From contig JBAIZL010000001.1 of the NCBI GenBank assembly GCA_036971475.1, positions 147,171,044-147,235,043 of the forward strand: a stretch of 64,000 nucleotides of DNA, written 5' to 3'. Shown here in pieces: positions 1 through 12,200 of the stretch; positions within the stretch are counted from its first letter, which is position 1, and each line of letters opens with the position of its first letter. This DNA is from Prosapia bicincta (lineage: Eukaryota; Arthropoda; Insecta; Hemiptera; Cercopidae). The notes below the pieces were generated by a model. The model saw nothing but the letters and a program-made list of their open reading frames with translations. It made no database searches and was not told where the DNA came from. The translations under genes and the position numbers were made by a program.

Positions 1-146
1 AGGGAATTATCCCTGTCCATAACTGTAAAGTCAAACACTAAAGGACATATTGGTAAAGGTTTCCCTAATAGATCCTTACGAACAATAACAATAACCACTC
101 CAGGCGGGCCAACATTTTTCTGTGCTCCAGCAAATATGACACCAAA
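1..146 (-). CDS. PSAT1: PSAT exon 6 (runs off the left edge)
   Basis: At least 146 nt. It starts [17 protein letters not shown], with the PLP lysine in AGAQKN, and continues [12 protein letters not shown] to FTVMDRDNS. Acceptor AG at 148-147. The exon is open at position 1. Confidence 0.95.
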
Positions 147-2407
147 CTGTTAACAATATTTCACTTATGTTAATGCTTAAAATTGGATATTTTTTTATAT
201 TGTTATGAAATTTAGAAAATAAGACAACAAACTGAAAAATAAAAATGTTTGTTGTATTTGAAAAAAATCATTTTGTTTTTAAAAATAATTGTTAGTAATT
301 ATTTGAGTAACTAATTGAAAACTATTCACTAAAACACTTGTACATATTTACAAACTTGCCTATAGTAGCACTTAATTATATTTGTTGAGGACGGCCGTTT
401 CGGGAGATGTGTCCCATTGTCAAATGAGACCGTAACTGATCTCAAAGTTTTCATAGGTTATTAGAGTATTAGGGTGAGGGAAGGATATTATGGTGGGATG
501 GGTGTACTTTGTAATAATATCCCACCCTGATCGTAATACCCTAACCTACGAAAAACTTGAGATCAGTTACGTTTTGAGTTGACAATGTGACACATCTCCC
601 GAAACAGCCATCCTCAACAAATATAAGTAAGTGCTACTATAGGCAAGTTTGTAAATATTTACAAGTGTTTTAGTGAAAACTAGTAGCTCACTTGAAGATG
701 GAATCAACAAATATGAAAACTATTAACTTACTTGATGATGTGTTTTGAAACAGTTGTTTCATTTACCAAGCTAACCCATTACTCTGTTAGTTAAATAGCG
801 GGTTAGCTTTGTAGATAAAACTACTTTCGAAATGCATCAGCAAGTTAATAGTTTGCATTTAGTTATTCAAATAATTACTAATGATTATTCAAAATAGTTA
901 CAACAAACAACTTTAAGAATAATTCTTTAGAATATTCTGAAATATTTTCAAGATAAAGAAAAGAACATTTTGTAAAATTTTGATTTCATACAGACCTTTC
1001 TACCAAATTTGATTTTTTATGGAATAAAAACAAAAATTAACTTCTAAATATATCTTAGGTTATTAATTTTAAACAAATCAAAATAATACAGCTTGGTGCA
1101 TGTATTTGCCTATTTAATAATGCATTATAAACTTAATTGTTTTTCACTTCTGCAACTCTACCTTTTTAATGTCAATATGTCTTGTAAGAAAGTTGGAAGA
1201 CATATCTGCTACTATAGGAACACCTTTCGTGTCTGGAATGTTAGGAAACTCAACTCCTGAAATAAAGATTTATGTTACTTGATTCCATCTTCAACTAGTT
1301 TTACGCTTGAAAACTAAAACACTCGAGCTTTATTAATATTAGATTGATATGTAACACTTGCCTATTGTACCACTTTATTTTTACTAAGGGCAGGTGTTTT
1401 GGGTAATGTTTTCCATTTTCAAATCAGACTGTGACTACATATGAGTGGAGTTACTATACCCAATTGTAATTACATGCTCAAGTATTTTAGTGATAAATGT
1501 ATCATAATAATATGTTCTACTCCTGCTTTCAAAAATAGTAATATCTTGAGAACTGTACAAATAATAATTAACCTTTTCAAGTATATCAATGAAAAAAACA
1601 AATACTTGATGAAATCAAGTATATCGATGAAATAAATTATATACTTGGATCTCTTTGTTATAATTGTTGTGAATAGAGTAATTTGACTCCAAAAAATAAA
1701 TTTTCAATAATTGTTCCATCTTCACGTATGCTACTAGTTTTCACTAAAACACTTGTAAATATTTTACAACTTGCTTATAGTAGCACTTACTCATATTTGT
1801 TGAGGATGGCAGTTTCAGGAAACGTGTCCCATTGTCATCTCAGACCGTAACTGATCTCAAGGTTTTCGTAGGTAAAGGTGGGGGTGGGATATAATGGTGG
1901 GGGTGTGAGTGTATTTAGTAAGTATTGAGAGTTATGATGTTAAAAAGTGTGTATGAAATGTAATTGGGTGTTGCGTATGTGTGTAGGGTGTGGTTTGCAA
2001 TGTTTGTATATTTCGTATTGTTGGGTTGTGTATGTACATTTTTATTGCAAATCAGTAATCTTTAAAGCAAATTACTACAAGACTCAATAAAGAACTAATC
2101 AAGCAAGTAACAAATAGGACAAATTTAATCAATGAGCAATACCATCACTAAGAGCTATGGGAAATATATTTTAAGGACATGCATAATCTGTGCTTGATGC
2201 TTTCTTCTAGATAGATAAATATATAAATCCTGATATTTTAATAACAGCTCATTATTAACATGATATAACACAGTTTTGTCTTAAAATAACTCTGTGTATG
2301 TTAATATATTTAAAAACTAGCCTATAGTAGCATTTAATGTTGATGCTATATTTTTACAAAAATTGCAAGTATTTAGTTATTTTTCAATTCCTACTAGTAG
2401 TTAACAC

Positions 2408-2467
<60 letters not shown>

Positions 2468-3266
2468 GGTTAGTTTTGATTGGTAAAGAACCACACAAAC
2501 TTCCTCATGGCTCCTTCCCATGCAATAGACCTAGATGCAAGACGTGTCCAATACACCCCTCAGCAAATAGTTTCAACAGCCAAACAACAAAAATGGTCTT
2601 CAAAATACAGGGTCATCATAATTGTACATCGAAAAATGTCATATACCAGCTACAATGTAAACTTTGCTCAGCACAGTACATAGGCCTGACCACGGATGGT
2701 CTGAATATCAGAATGAATGGCCACAGACATGATGTTAAAATTATGAATATGGATAGACCAACAGCTCAACATGCTGCGAGTCATAACATCACAACTTTTG
2801 ATGACTGCTATACCACAAAAATAATTAAATCACTCCCCCCTGATTGCAATCCCTCAGAACTGAGAAGGTGGGAACTATCATACCAGTGGTATACCAAGTC
2901 CAGAGAATCCCCTAACCTCAACATCAGATAAATTCATTCAATTTTTTTTTTTTTAATCCAAATAGCCTTATCTCTTTTCCCCTGACAGACTTATATAAAC
3001 TATAATCACTCATATGCTCACGGAAACAATATATATATATCTTTAATCTGTGCATCTGTGACATCTGATTTCTACTCTACACAATCTGTGATTACAATTA
3101 TTTTATTTCATTCTCTCATATTTCTTTTTGTGTTTTCTCTTCGATTGACAAAGACCACTGTGTGGATGAAATATATCATTGTTTAAGTGTTTTTATGTGT
3201 TTCTATTTCAAGACTACAGAATGGACTCTTACCAAGGTAAGTCTGTCAGTCTCCTAGTCCAAAAAA

Positions 3267-3299
<33 letters not shown>

Positions 3300-6200
3300 T
3301 GATATTTCACGTTGTTCATTATTTTTCTGTTGCACTGACTTTATGAAGTTATTATTATTAGTTGCAAGCATTTTTTTCAACCACTAAGTGCAATCATTTT
3401 ACCTTATGTGATGAGGCACCTTTCGGTCACTTGACGATTATCGAATCACTGAATTAATTTTCTCTATTTTTCTGGTGTGGTTGTTCGGTCTGTGATGTTG
3501 GTACTTGTTGACGTCATGCATGTTTCTTCTTGAGCCACGTGTATAATGTTTTTAAATAATACGCCGTCTGCATATGTTGTCTGTAGGTTTATTAAATTAT
3601 TGTGTTTGTTTTTATAGATGTGGTATTTTTCTAGTGAGTTTAGTTCCATTGAGTTATTATTTATTTCCAGTATGATTAGGTTATTTTCGTAATTTGTTAT
3701 TTCATGTTTATGTGATATTAGGTGTGCTGCAACATTTGATGCTTTTGTATTTTTATTTTTGAATGCTCTGTAATGTTCTTCAAATCTTATTTTAAAATAG
3801 GATCCCAGGATGGTTCATGAGAGGTTTAGTGTAAATCCACCCACAGGGCTCCACCCCAGAGGCTTAGGATGGTTCGGTGTACAGCCTTCTATAAGTCTAA
3901 TGTTAAAATGTATATCAATACTAGCGTTACTTAAATTAATTTTAAAACATTATAAACTATGTGTAATAATAAAAATACATTATTAATTATTTAAAATTGC
4001 TTAATTCTATGTACAATTATTGCAATTACACTTATTGATATTAAAAGTAGGATCGGCGATAATATTCTTGAGAAATTTGAATCAACCAAAGTTGTGCAAT
4101 GGAACCAGACTAACTATAAAAAACTGTCACCCAACGTGATCCAGGCAGAAATCAGAGGTGGCAAGTTCAAAGGAGAGATGCTCTTAATTCCATGAATACC
4201 GTTGATTTCATCATTTCTACCTATTGATTTCAAACAACTACAATTTCCTTTGCAACTTGCAATAAACACAAGGCACAAGGACAATCATTGACAATTGCTG
4301 GATTAAATTTGGAACATTTGAGCTTTTATCATGGATAATTATATGTTGCTTTCTCAGGTGTTGGGGCATCTAAAATTTATTAATCACATAAACAATAGTT
4401 TATGATTATCTGAACTTTAAATTTAGTAAATTTTCTTAAACTTACTAAGACAGAACGTTTTTGATCTCTATCTGCCGATCTTCATCAGTGTCTTCTGCTT
4501 GGAGATGTTGGGTCAAGCGGGGACAGTTTTAAAGATAGGTTTTTGATAGTATGAAAGAGTACGTGTGATTTGTATTGCGTTTGTTCGTTTAATATGTTTG
4601 TACTTTGTGTTTTTGTGTGTCTGTAAATTTCTAAAATTTGTATATTATATTTGCTTTTCTTTATGATTCTTGGTGCAGCAACATACGTTTGGTAATGCTA
4701 GTATTCATTATAAATGAAGTTAGAAACATTAGTGGGAAGTAGCACACATTTTGGTACTGATGTTGATAAATAAAAGAAATTAATTCTAGAAAATATGCTT
4801 GTATATTTTTCAGACTTTGTATAACAAAGTTAACTTTAATGCTTAATAATGACCAATGGTTTCAAAGTATAATAAAACCTTATAGTAATTCAGTCATGTT
4901 AAACAAAAATATTTAAAAGTATATATTACAAAGTTTTAAAAAAAAATATTACTCAATGTAAGACTAAAATTTCCTTAGGATTATTTACAGTAGGTCGAGT
5001 AAACAATTGATCTAATTTGGTTTGGAAACCCCTCCAAAGGTTTCTACTAAACAAGGCTCCACAGGGCTCAATTCCGACAAATTCATTTATAGTTTTGAGA
5101 TCAGTGAAAACTCCTGGTAATTAGAGAAGAGATTTTAAAAACATCAGTAGAAAGCCTCCATTCTTTTCAATTTCAAAGCATTATAAATAAAATTTATGAA
5201 TATTTTGATCTTGAGAAAATTTTCATATAGTAATATAAATATTTTAATTGTTAATCAAAGAAACAACCACAATATCAACATTTGTTGATTCCATCTTCGC
5301 GTGAGCTACTAGTAATCACTAAACACTTTAAAATGTTTTAAACTTGCCTATAGTAGCACTTACTTTGCTTGTTGAGGACGGCCGTTTCGGGAGATGTGTC
5401 CCTTTGTTAACTCAGACTGTAACTCGTGTGTGGTTTTATGGTAGCTGGGTTGTTATTTTTGTTTTTAATTTGTATTTTTGCGCAATTGGGTGTGATTTTA
5501 TATTTTAGGCGCTGTATGTTGAAAGAGATATGAAGGGAAAGTTTTGTTACCTTGAGATGTATGTTACGGTATCGATGGATGGTTAATGCTCGGCTTGCAA
5601 TATTAACATTTGTTGATTCCATCTTCGCGTGAGCTACTAGCAATCACTAAACACTTTTAAATGTTTTAAACTTGCCTATAGTAGCGGTCTCAGAGTTACG
5701 GTCTGAGTTGACAAAAGGGCACATCTCCCGAAACGGCCGTCCTCAACAAGAAAAAAAAATGCTACTATAGGCAAGTTTAAAACATTTAAAAATGTTTAGT
5801 AACCACAATATATTTGATACATGAATGAAATACAAGAGAAGCACACATATGACTACATTAAGCGACATCTGCGTCATACTCAGTTGTTCATTTGTCCTGA
5901 ACACATCTGTTAACAATTTACTTATACTTTTCTTTGTTTTCCAAGTAGTAATAAATAATTTGATATCTGTATTGTCTATCATGAATATGTTTAACTGTTA
6001 TGTTTTTTTAATAGATAGTAATGAAATTAATAGATACAAACTACCTTTTTATTAGATACTTTCCGTTTTACAGCTACTTTTAAATATATCAGTTATTACA
6101 TCATAAAGAAGTAAAATAAAATATGTAAAGAGGAAGTTTACCATGAATAGTTTCATTATCACAGTAATAGACATAAGAGGCATTAGGGTCCAAGTTGAAA

Positions 6201-9200
6201 GACGAAGGCTCAGGAATCTCAAGGTATTTGTCAGTTTTAGGGAGCACTAAGTTCACTTTCCCATACTTAGATGCTTCTTTTGCAGCTTTGGCAGACCAAG
6301 TACCTGAAACATAAAGGATTTATTTATTAAAGTTGTATTTATTCTTAACAAGTTAATGTGCTCCTGGATATGCTAACGTAAGAGAAAATTGTGAATGGAA
6401 AGCAAAGTAAGGAGCAAAGCTCCAACATAGGCCAGTAAAACCAGAGTTTCAGGTAAAATCAAGTCTAAAAAACCTATTTAGCAAAATAATATATTTTTCA
6501 TTTTCATCTGGACTTTGCAATGACTGACAAAACTTAAATATTTTTGATGGTATACAACTATTAGGGCTCTTTAATTTTTTAAAAATCTAATATTATATAT
6601 TAAGCGAACATACAATACCTTTCTACTAAATCCAACAACAATAAATAGAAAAACATTAACATTAAGTCAGCGAAAAGAAATTGACACCCTAGACAGCTTA
6701 TATTTGTAGTTTGTGAAAAAGTTCTTAAGGAAAATTTTCTAATGTATAGTAAGGCAATGAGAAGAATATGTATATTTTTTTTAAATTCCACAATTAAGTA
6801 GATATCATTATGAATTGCCAATACACCTGTAAATGATAACCATTTTAGATTGTTCCCAACTTTAGACAACAAATGTAAATAAAGATACATTTTGAACCAC
6901 GCCTTTTAAGCATGAGCTTACTTCTTATAATTTGATTTAGCTTCTTGTGAAGACACAGTATTCTGTATGTATCTCTGTATGAAGCTACACTAATAATATT
7001 CTTAAATTTTGCAGTCCATTACGTTCGGCGAATCTTATTAATCACTTAAACATTAGTTTATGACTATCCGAACTTTAAATTTGTTAAAACTTACTGAGAC
7101 AGAACATTTTCGATCGCTATGTGCCGATCTTCATCGGTGTCTTCTGCTTGGAGATGTTGGGTCAAGCGGTGACGGTTTTAAAGGTAGGTTTTTGATAGCA
7201 TCAAATAGTATGTGTGATTTGTATTGTGTTTGTTCGTTTAATATGTTTGTACTTTGTGTTTTTGTGTGTCTGTAAATTTCATATTGTTCTAGTGTGTTGA
7301 GATGTGGTCCTTTTTTGTTAATGTATAGGATTTCTAGGTTATGGTAAATGTCTTTGTATTTGTGTCATGTTTCTTATATGTGACTGTAAAATGTTGAGTT
7401 AGTGTTCTGTTTGTGTTACTCGGTTCTTTGTTTAAAGCTGCGACCTGTTTGTCCAATGTAGAATTTGTTTCATTCGTCGCAGTTCAGTTTGTATACGCCT
7501 GGTGCTTGTATAATAACAAGCATATATTATAGGTGCAACAAAACTAATAACAAGTTGCAATATAAAATACAACACAACACCAACAACAAAGATAAACTAC
7601 AAGCACCGGGTGTATACAAACTAAACTGCGATGAATGTAACAAATTCTACATTGGACAAACAGGTTGCAGCTTTAAACAAAGAGTTGAGGAACACTAACT
7701 CAACATTTTACAGTCACATAAAAAAACAGGACACAAATACACAGACATTTACCATAACCTAGAAATCCTACACAACAACAAAAAAGGACCACATCTCAAT
7801 ACACTAGAACAATATGAAATTTACAGACACACAAAAAAACACAAAGTACAAACATATTAAACGAACAAACACAATACAAATCACACATACTATTGAAAAC
7901 CTACCTTTAAAACCGCCCTAGCTTGACCCAACATCTCTAAGCAGAAGACACTGATGAAGATCGGCACATAGCGATCGAAAACATTCTGTCTCAGTAAGTT
8001 TTAAAAAATTTACTAAACTTGAAGTTCAGATAGTCATAAACTATTGTTTAAGTGATTAAAAACTAATATTATGATTTACCTGTAACAAAATAATCAGCTG
8101 ATCCTGTTCGGCTTATCAGATTCATTGCTACAGCTGCAAACATTCCTGTTCCTCCACCTTGTAAGAACAGTACACTATAGTTGTCTGGAATATTCCTAAA
8201 AACAGTAAATCAGAAGTAGCAGAAGATGTCTCTTTATCTTAGGATTCTTTCAAAGTAGTGTAACTAGCAGCTAAATATCTTTATTGTCAAAACATTTCAC
8301 CAATATTGCCAGTAATGGTGCTAAGTAGTCAAGTGGGTAGAGCATATGACTACTAACTTAAAAGTTCTGGGTTCGATTCCTGATAGCACCAAAGAATTAC
8401 TGTCTGATTTGTCAGCTTCTAGGTTAGTTCAGTCTATGAAAATGAGATCTAGGGTAATAATTGGCAGTTGAAACATAGTGCTAACCCCATTTTCTTCCTT
8501 GAGCACCATATGTTCACCTTGAACATAGCCCCAGAAAGATAATGTAATCCTGTCTCTCCAAACAAATTTTGTCTCTGTATATACAAATATTTGTCTATTA
8601 TTATCATAGAGATTTAAAAATAAAGTAATTGTAGGTAATATATTGCTGCCAAAATCAATGTTTCAGTTTTCTCTCCAACTAGAGGCAGTTGTTAAATAAA
8701 AAACCTCTTCAAGAAAGAAAAACCAATTGTGAAAAAACCATACACAAGTAACCTACATTCCCTGCTTGTTGAGATCAAAGCAATTTGGCTACTTAAACTT
8801 ATTTCATTGAATGAAAGGGTATATCTAATTCTGTAAAATTTCTCCCGGTATGTTTTATAAACCTTATTATATGCTTTATCCATTATTGCATGCACTAATG
8901 GTGAGTATGAAAGAGAAGATACCTATACTTTCAATGAACTGAATACAGAGAAGAGATAGTTGGACTTATGTTTTAAATATCTAAATGCTTTAGAATGTAC
9001 ATGCCTCAATAAAATGACACATGGTCTACCTTCAATAGTCTTCTTTCTCACCAGATCTTTTTTTCATTTAAGTAGGATATTAACCCCTTAACGGTCGATT
9101 TAAATTTCACTTTAACAACCCAAAAGTGCTTATTTTTTTTATTATTTATTTTTATTTGTTATAATATTACACAACTATTAAACATAAAATCAAAATTAAA

Positions 9201-12200
9201 AAAAATTATTTTTATGGAAGGAAGTGAAATTTACTTACATTTTGACGTTTTTTACAGAATTTCAGTTCTACATATCCATATAATCACTAATACTAGAAAA
9301 AAAGAGAAATAAACACTAGGCTAAAACTGTACATCACAAGTCTACAATTTTACACATTTTAGAAGTTTTTCTGTGTGTGGAATATTTTAAAGCATGGTGA
9401 AACGCAAAGTGCCACGTCGCACTCATTACACTGATAACGTGACTCACGCCGTATGTTATGCTTGGAACACACAGCACACCTCCTCATGGCATTTTTTCTT
9501 TTTTCTGTGGAAGGTACAAAATCAGGAAAATGCCTTTGCAGTAAACGTAGTGGATCATCTTCAGTTGAGGGTCTTCCTTTCTTTGGTTTATTTGATTCGT
9601 CCAGATGCTTTGAGACAATTTGCTCTACAAGATTTTCTCTAAATTGGAGAGAAGTCATTGAACCTCCGGATTCTTGGTGTAATACATGTGCATTGAAAAT
9701 GCACATATTTACCAAATGCCGAAACTCCTTTTTGTACCATATTTTCTGCCGTTTACGTTCCATAGGATAGGCAGACAACATCTGGTCGACCCTTTCGACG
9801 CCGCCCATATTTTTGTTATAGTCATGAACTATTTCAGGTATTACAACTTCTTTTCCTCTTCTTATAACCGGAACATAGCTAATTTCATGTCTAGTTGATA
9901 AAAGGTGAACGTCCCTTTTGTCAGCCCACTTGACATAGATCATCCTCCCTTCTTTTTCAACAACAGCAAGTGACTCATTTTTTGATAATTTTTGTTTTAC
10001 AGCATCTTTTGGCAAACCTTTTCTATTGCTTCGGACAGTTCCAACAACATCGGTGTTTTTACTAGTTAGAACAAGTGCTAGTTCTGGACTGGTATAAAAA
10101 TTGTCTGTATACACACAGTAACCTTGATCAAGTAAACCTTCCATTACTTTCAGAACTACATTGACTGTATGAGGGTGTTGCGTATTTTGGGCTATTTCAG
10201 TTTCCTTTCCGGTGTAAACTATTACCTTCCAAATATAACCTGTTTTAGCCTCAGATAGTATATACGATTTGATTCCAAATCGTGCTCTTTTGATTTTTAT
10301 GTACTGTAAGAAACTCAACCGCCCTTTCCACAAGAGTAGGCTTTCATCTACTGAGACATTGCGACTAGGAACATAACCTTCGCTAAACTTTTTTGTAATG
10401 TAATCAAAAACTGGCTTTATTTTCGACATTTTTTTATTTTCCATGACTGGGGTAGTGTTGTCCACAAAGTGTAGAAAACGGTTCAAAAGTTTTAATCTAT
10501 TATGGGGTATGAGGTTTGTAAAACCAGGGGTGGAAAACAATTTTTTGTTTGTATAATATTTTCCTACTTCAGGTTTCCAAATAAGACCTAGCAGCACATA
10601 CACAGCCAATAAAATAAATATTTCGTCGGTGTTTGTTTCTTTCCAAGCATGAAATCTAGAAAAGCGTAGAAGAGGACGATTGGCTAAAAACTGTTCCGCA
10701 TATTTATTAGTTTGTTGCACAATAATATCAACCAACTCATCTGTGATAAATAGCTTGAATAGTTCATATGGATCATTATGATTTTGTATCTTTACCTTTA
10801 TTCCTGGATCTCCAGTAAAAACTTTTTCAGTTAAATTTTTTCCAGCAGAGTGGTAGTTTTCCCAAACAAGGCTATTTAGATTTGGAAGGACAGCAGCTGC
10901 ATATACTGGGTTTGGATTGTGCACCTGAGGGCCTAATACTAGAGGAGCATTGTCTTCTATCTCAATTTCTTCCCCTAAATCATCTAATTCATCTTCTGAA
11001 TCACTATCAGAAGCACTTTCTAACAACAATTCATGCAATTGTCTGTCACTCAAAAATTCATCCATTTTATAGAATGTATGAATACCTTTATAACCTATAA
11101 ATAACCTAAAGCCAAAGTTCAAGAAATATCTCTCTTGAAAAAGTAAACAGAAATATCAATATTACTCTAATAATAACTTCAAACACTAACTACACTATAC
11201 ATATAATAATTAAATTGCATAAATAACACTATGAAACAATATGGCAAACGAATAGACAAGCACAAATGCACAGCAGGTTGACCATTAGCAACTGACAATT
11301 CAAACGTCTTGAATCGAAAAAAACATTGGTAAAAATAGTACCATATTACAAAATATTTGCTTGAAAATATATGCACACGATCTAGCGGCATTCGGATGAA
11401 CTTTGTCGAGCAAACGCGGCATAAACGGAATAAATACGATCAGGCCATTGACGTGACGTGTGTACGCGACAGCGGCCGTTTTTCAGCATTCAGCTCGTGT
11501 CGCGTATAGTCGTCACAAACCAGTAAGGGGTTAAGAACATTTACCACTCTAACAAAAAGAATTTTAGAATATCTTTATTCATTTTTTTATGTTATATTTT
11601 TCCTGTTAATAGTTTTCAGCTCCTCAAATTTTGTTGTTTTATAAACTTCTTTTTAAACTTTTAGAGTTTTGTTTCAATTTCAAAAGGTTTTTGTTTAGAA
11701 TAAAATTCTTGTAAGCTTACTTCATGATAATTATTTATAGTATTTAGAATGTTAATTCTTTTATTTGACTCCAACATCAACTTCAGCTACTAATTTATTG
11801 CTTTTTTTGAGGATGGCAGTTTCAGGTGTGTCCAATTTTCATGTCAGATCATAACTCTTATGTAACTCCTACAGTCTGAGATGACACTGAGACACTTATT
11901 CTGAAAGGGTTATTCTCATTAAACAAAAAGTTAAATTTCACATTCAGTAATTGGTTAAGCTTTATGTAATTAATTATTACTTGACTAAGTGAATACTTAA
12001 GAGCTTACTTGCTGACTCATTTCGAAACAATAGTTTCTTTTACAAAGCTAAGCCTTTACTAGCAGTGTCATACACGGTAGAAAAGGTTGTCAGCATAAGA
12101 TTTATGACTGTAGTGGTGGTAGGTTAAGTTAGTTGTTTACGATGTAATGGAAAAGGGTGTTGAATTCAAAGTGTGTGTGGTCATTTATTATATTTTCTTT

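Larger units (their letters stand above)
317..720. mobile_element. PLE-type fold-back element, family H4
   Basis: Two arms (about 317-460 and 540-690) are near-perfect reverse complements, each with the block CCTATAGTAGCACTTA and a hammerhead-like motif. The spacer (about 460-540) holds a second imperfect inverted repeat. It lies in PSAT intron 5. The flank GATGGAATCAACAAAT recurs beside other H4 copies, for example near 5290 and 5610. Confidence 0.6.
2466..3268 (+). mobile_element. 5'-truncated Penelope-like element with GIY-YIG ORF and 3' HHR
   Basis: The element starts at the end of an (AT)n tract and ends at another (3269-3297). It carries the C-terminal endonuclease ORF (2476-2931), an AT-rich 3' region and, 211 bp after the stop, a hammerhead-like motif. 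This is the usual PLE order of endonuclease then terminal repeat. Its protein differs from all other PLE fragments here, so it is a separate family. Confidence 0.75.
5283..5802. mobile_element. Complex H4 PLE-type element with direct and inverted arms
   Basis: The left arm (5283-5414) is repeated directly in part at about 5601-5685 (CCATCTTCGCGTGAGCTACT) and then in inverted orientation at 5686-5802. Two hammerhead-like motifs face opposite ways. The internal segment 5415-5600 is not matched elsewhere in the window. It is probably one fold-back copy inserted next to, or recombined with, another. Confidence 0.6.
7006..8062. mobile_element. H1 PLE fold-back: two inverted copies of endonuclease plus terminal repeat
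   Basis: The left half (minus) and right half (plus) are inverted copies of the same PLE 3' end, meeting near 7525. Each carries the end of the GIY-YIG ORF and the H1 terminal repeat with one hammerhead. The outer ends read TTAATCACTTAAACA and its complement. It fills most of PSAT intron 3. Confidence 0.75.

Noticed and set aside
721..880. Hammerhead in the MITE-like repeat (CTGATGC...CGAAA)
   Set aside because: The distance between the CUGAUG-like block and GAAA leaves no room for helix II, and the four copies do not keep any pairing.
5407..5643. Minus-strand 78-codon frame as a protein
   Set aside because: Its start lies in the repeated H4 arm and no domain is recognisable.
9394..9898. 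Plus-strand frames across the piggyBac gene
   Set aside because: Shadows of the transposase on the opposite strand.
11066..11122. Nineteen extra N-terminal residues of the piggyBac transposase
   Set aside because: The upstream open stretch begins with TTG, not ATG. The first ATG is at 11065 and gives a family-like N-terminus.
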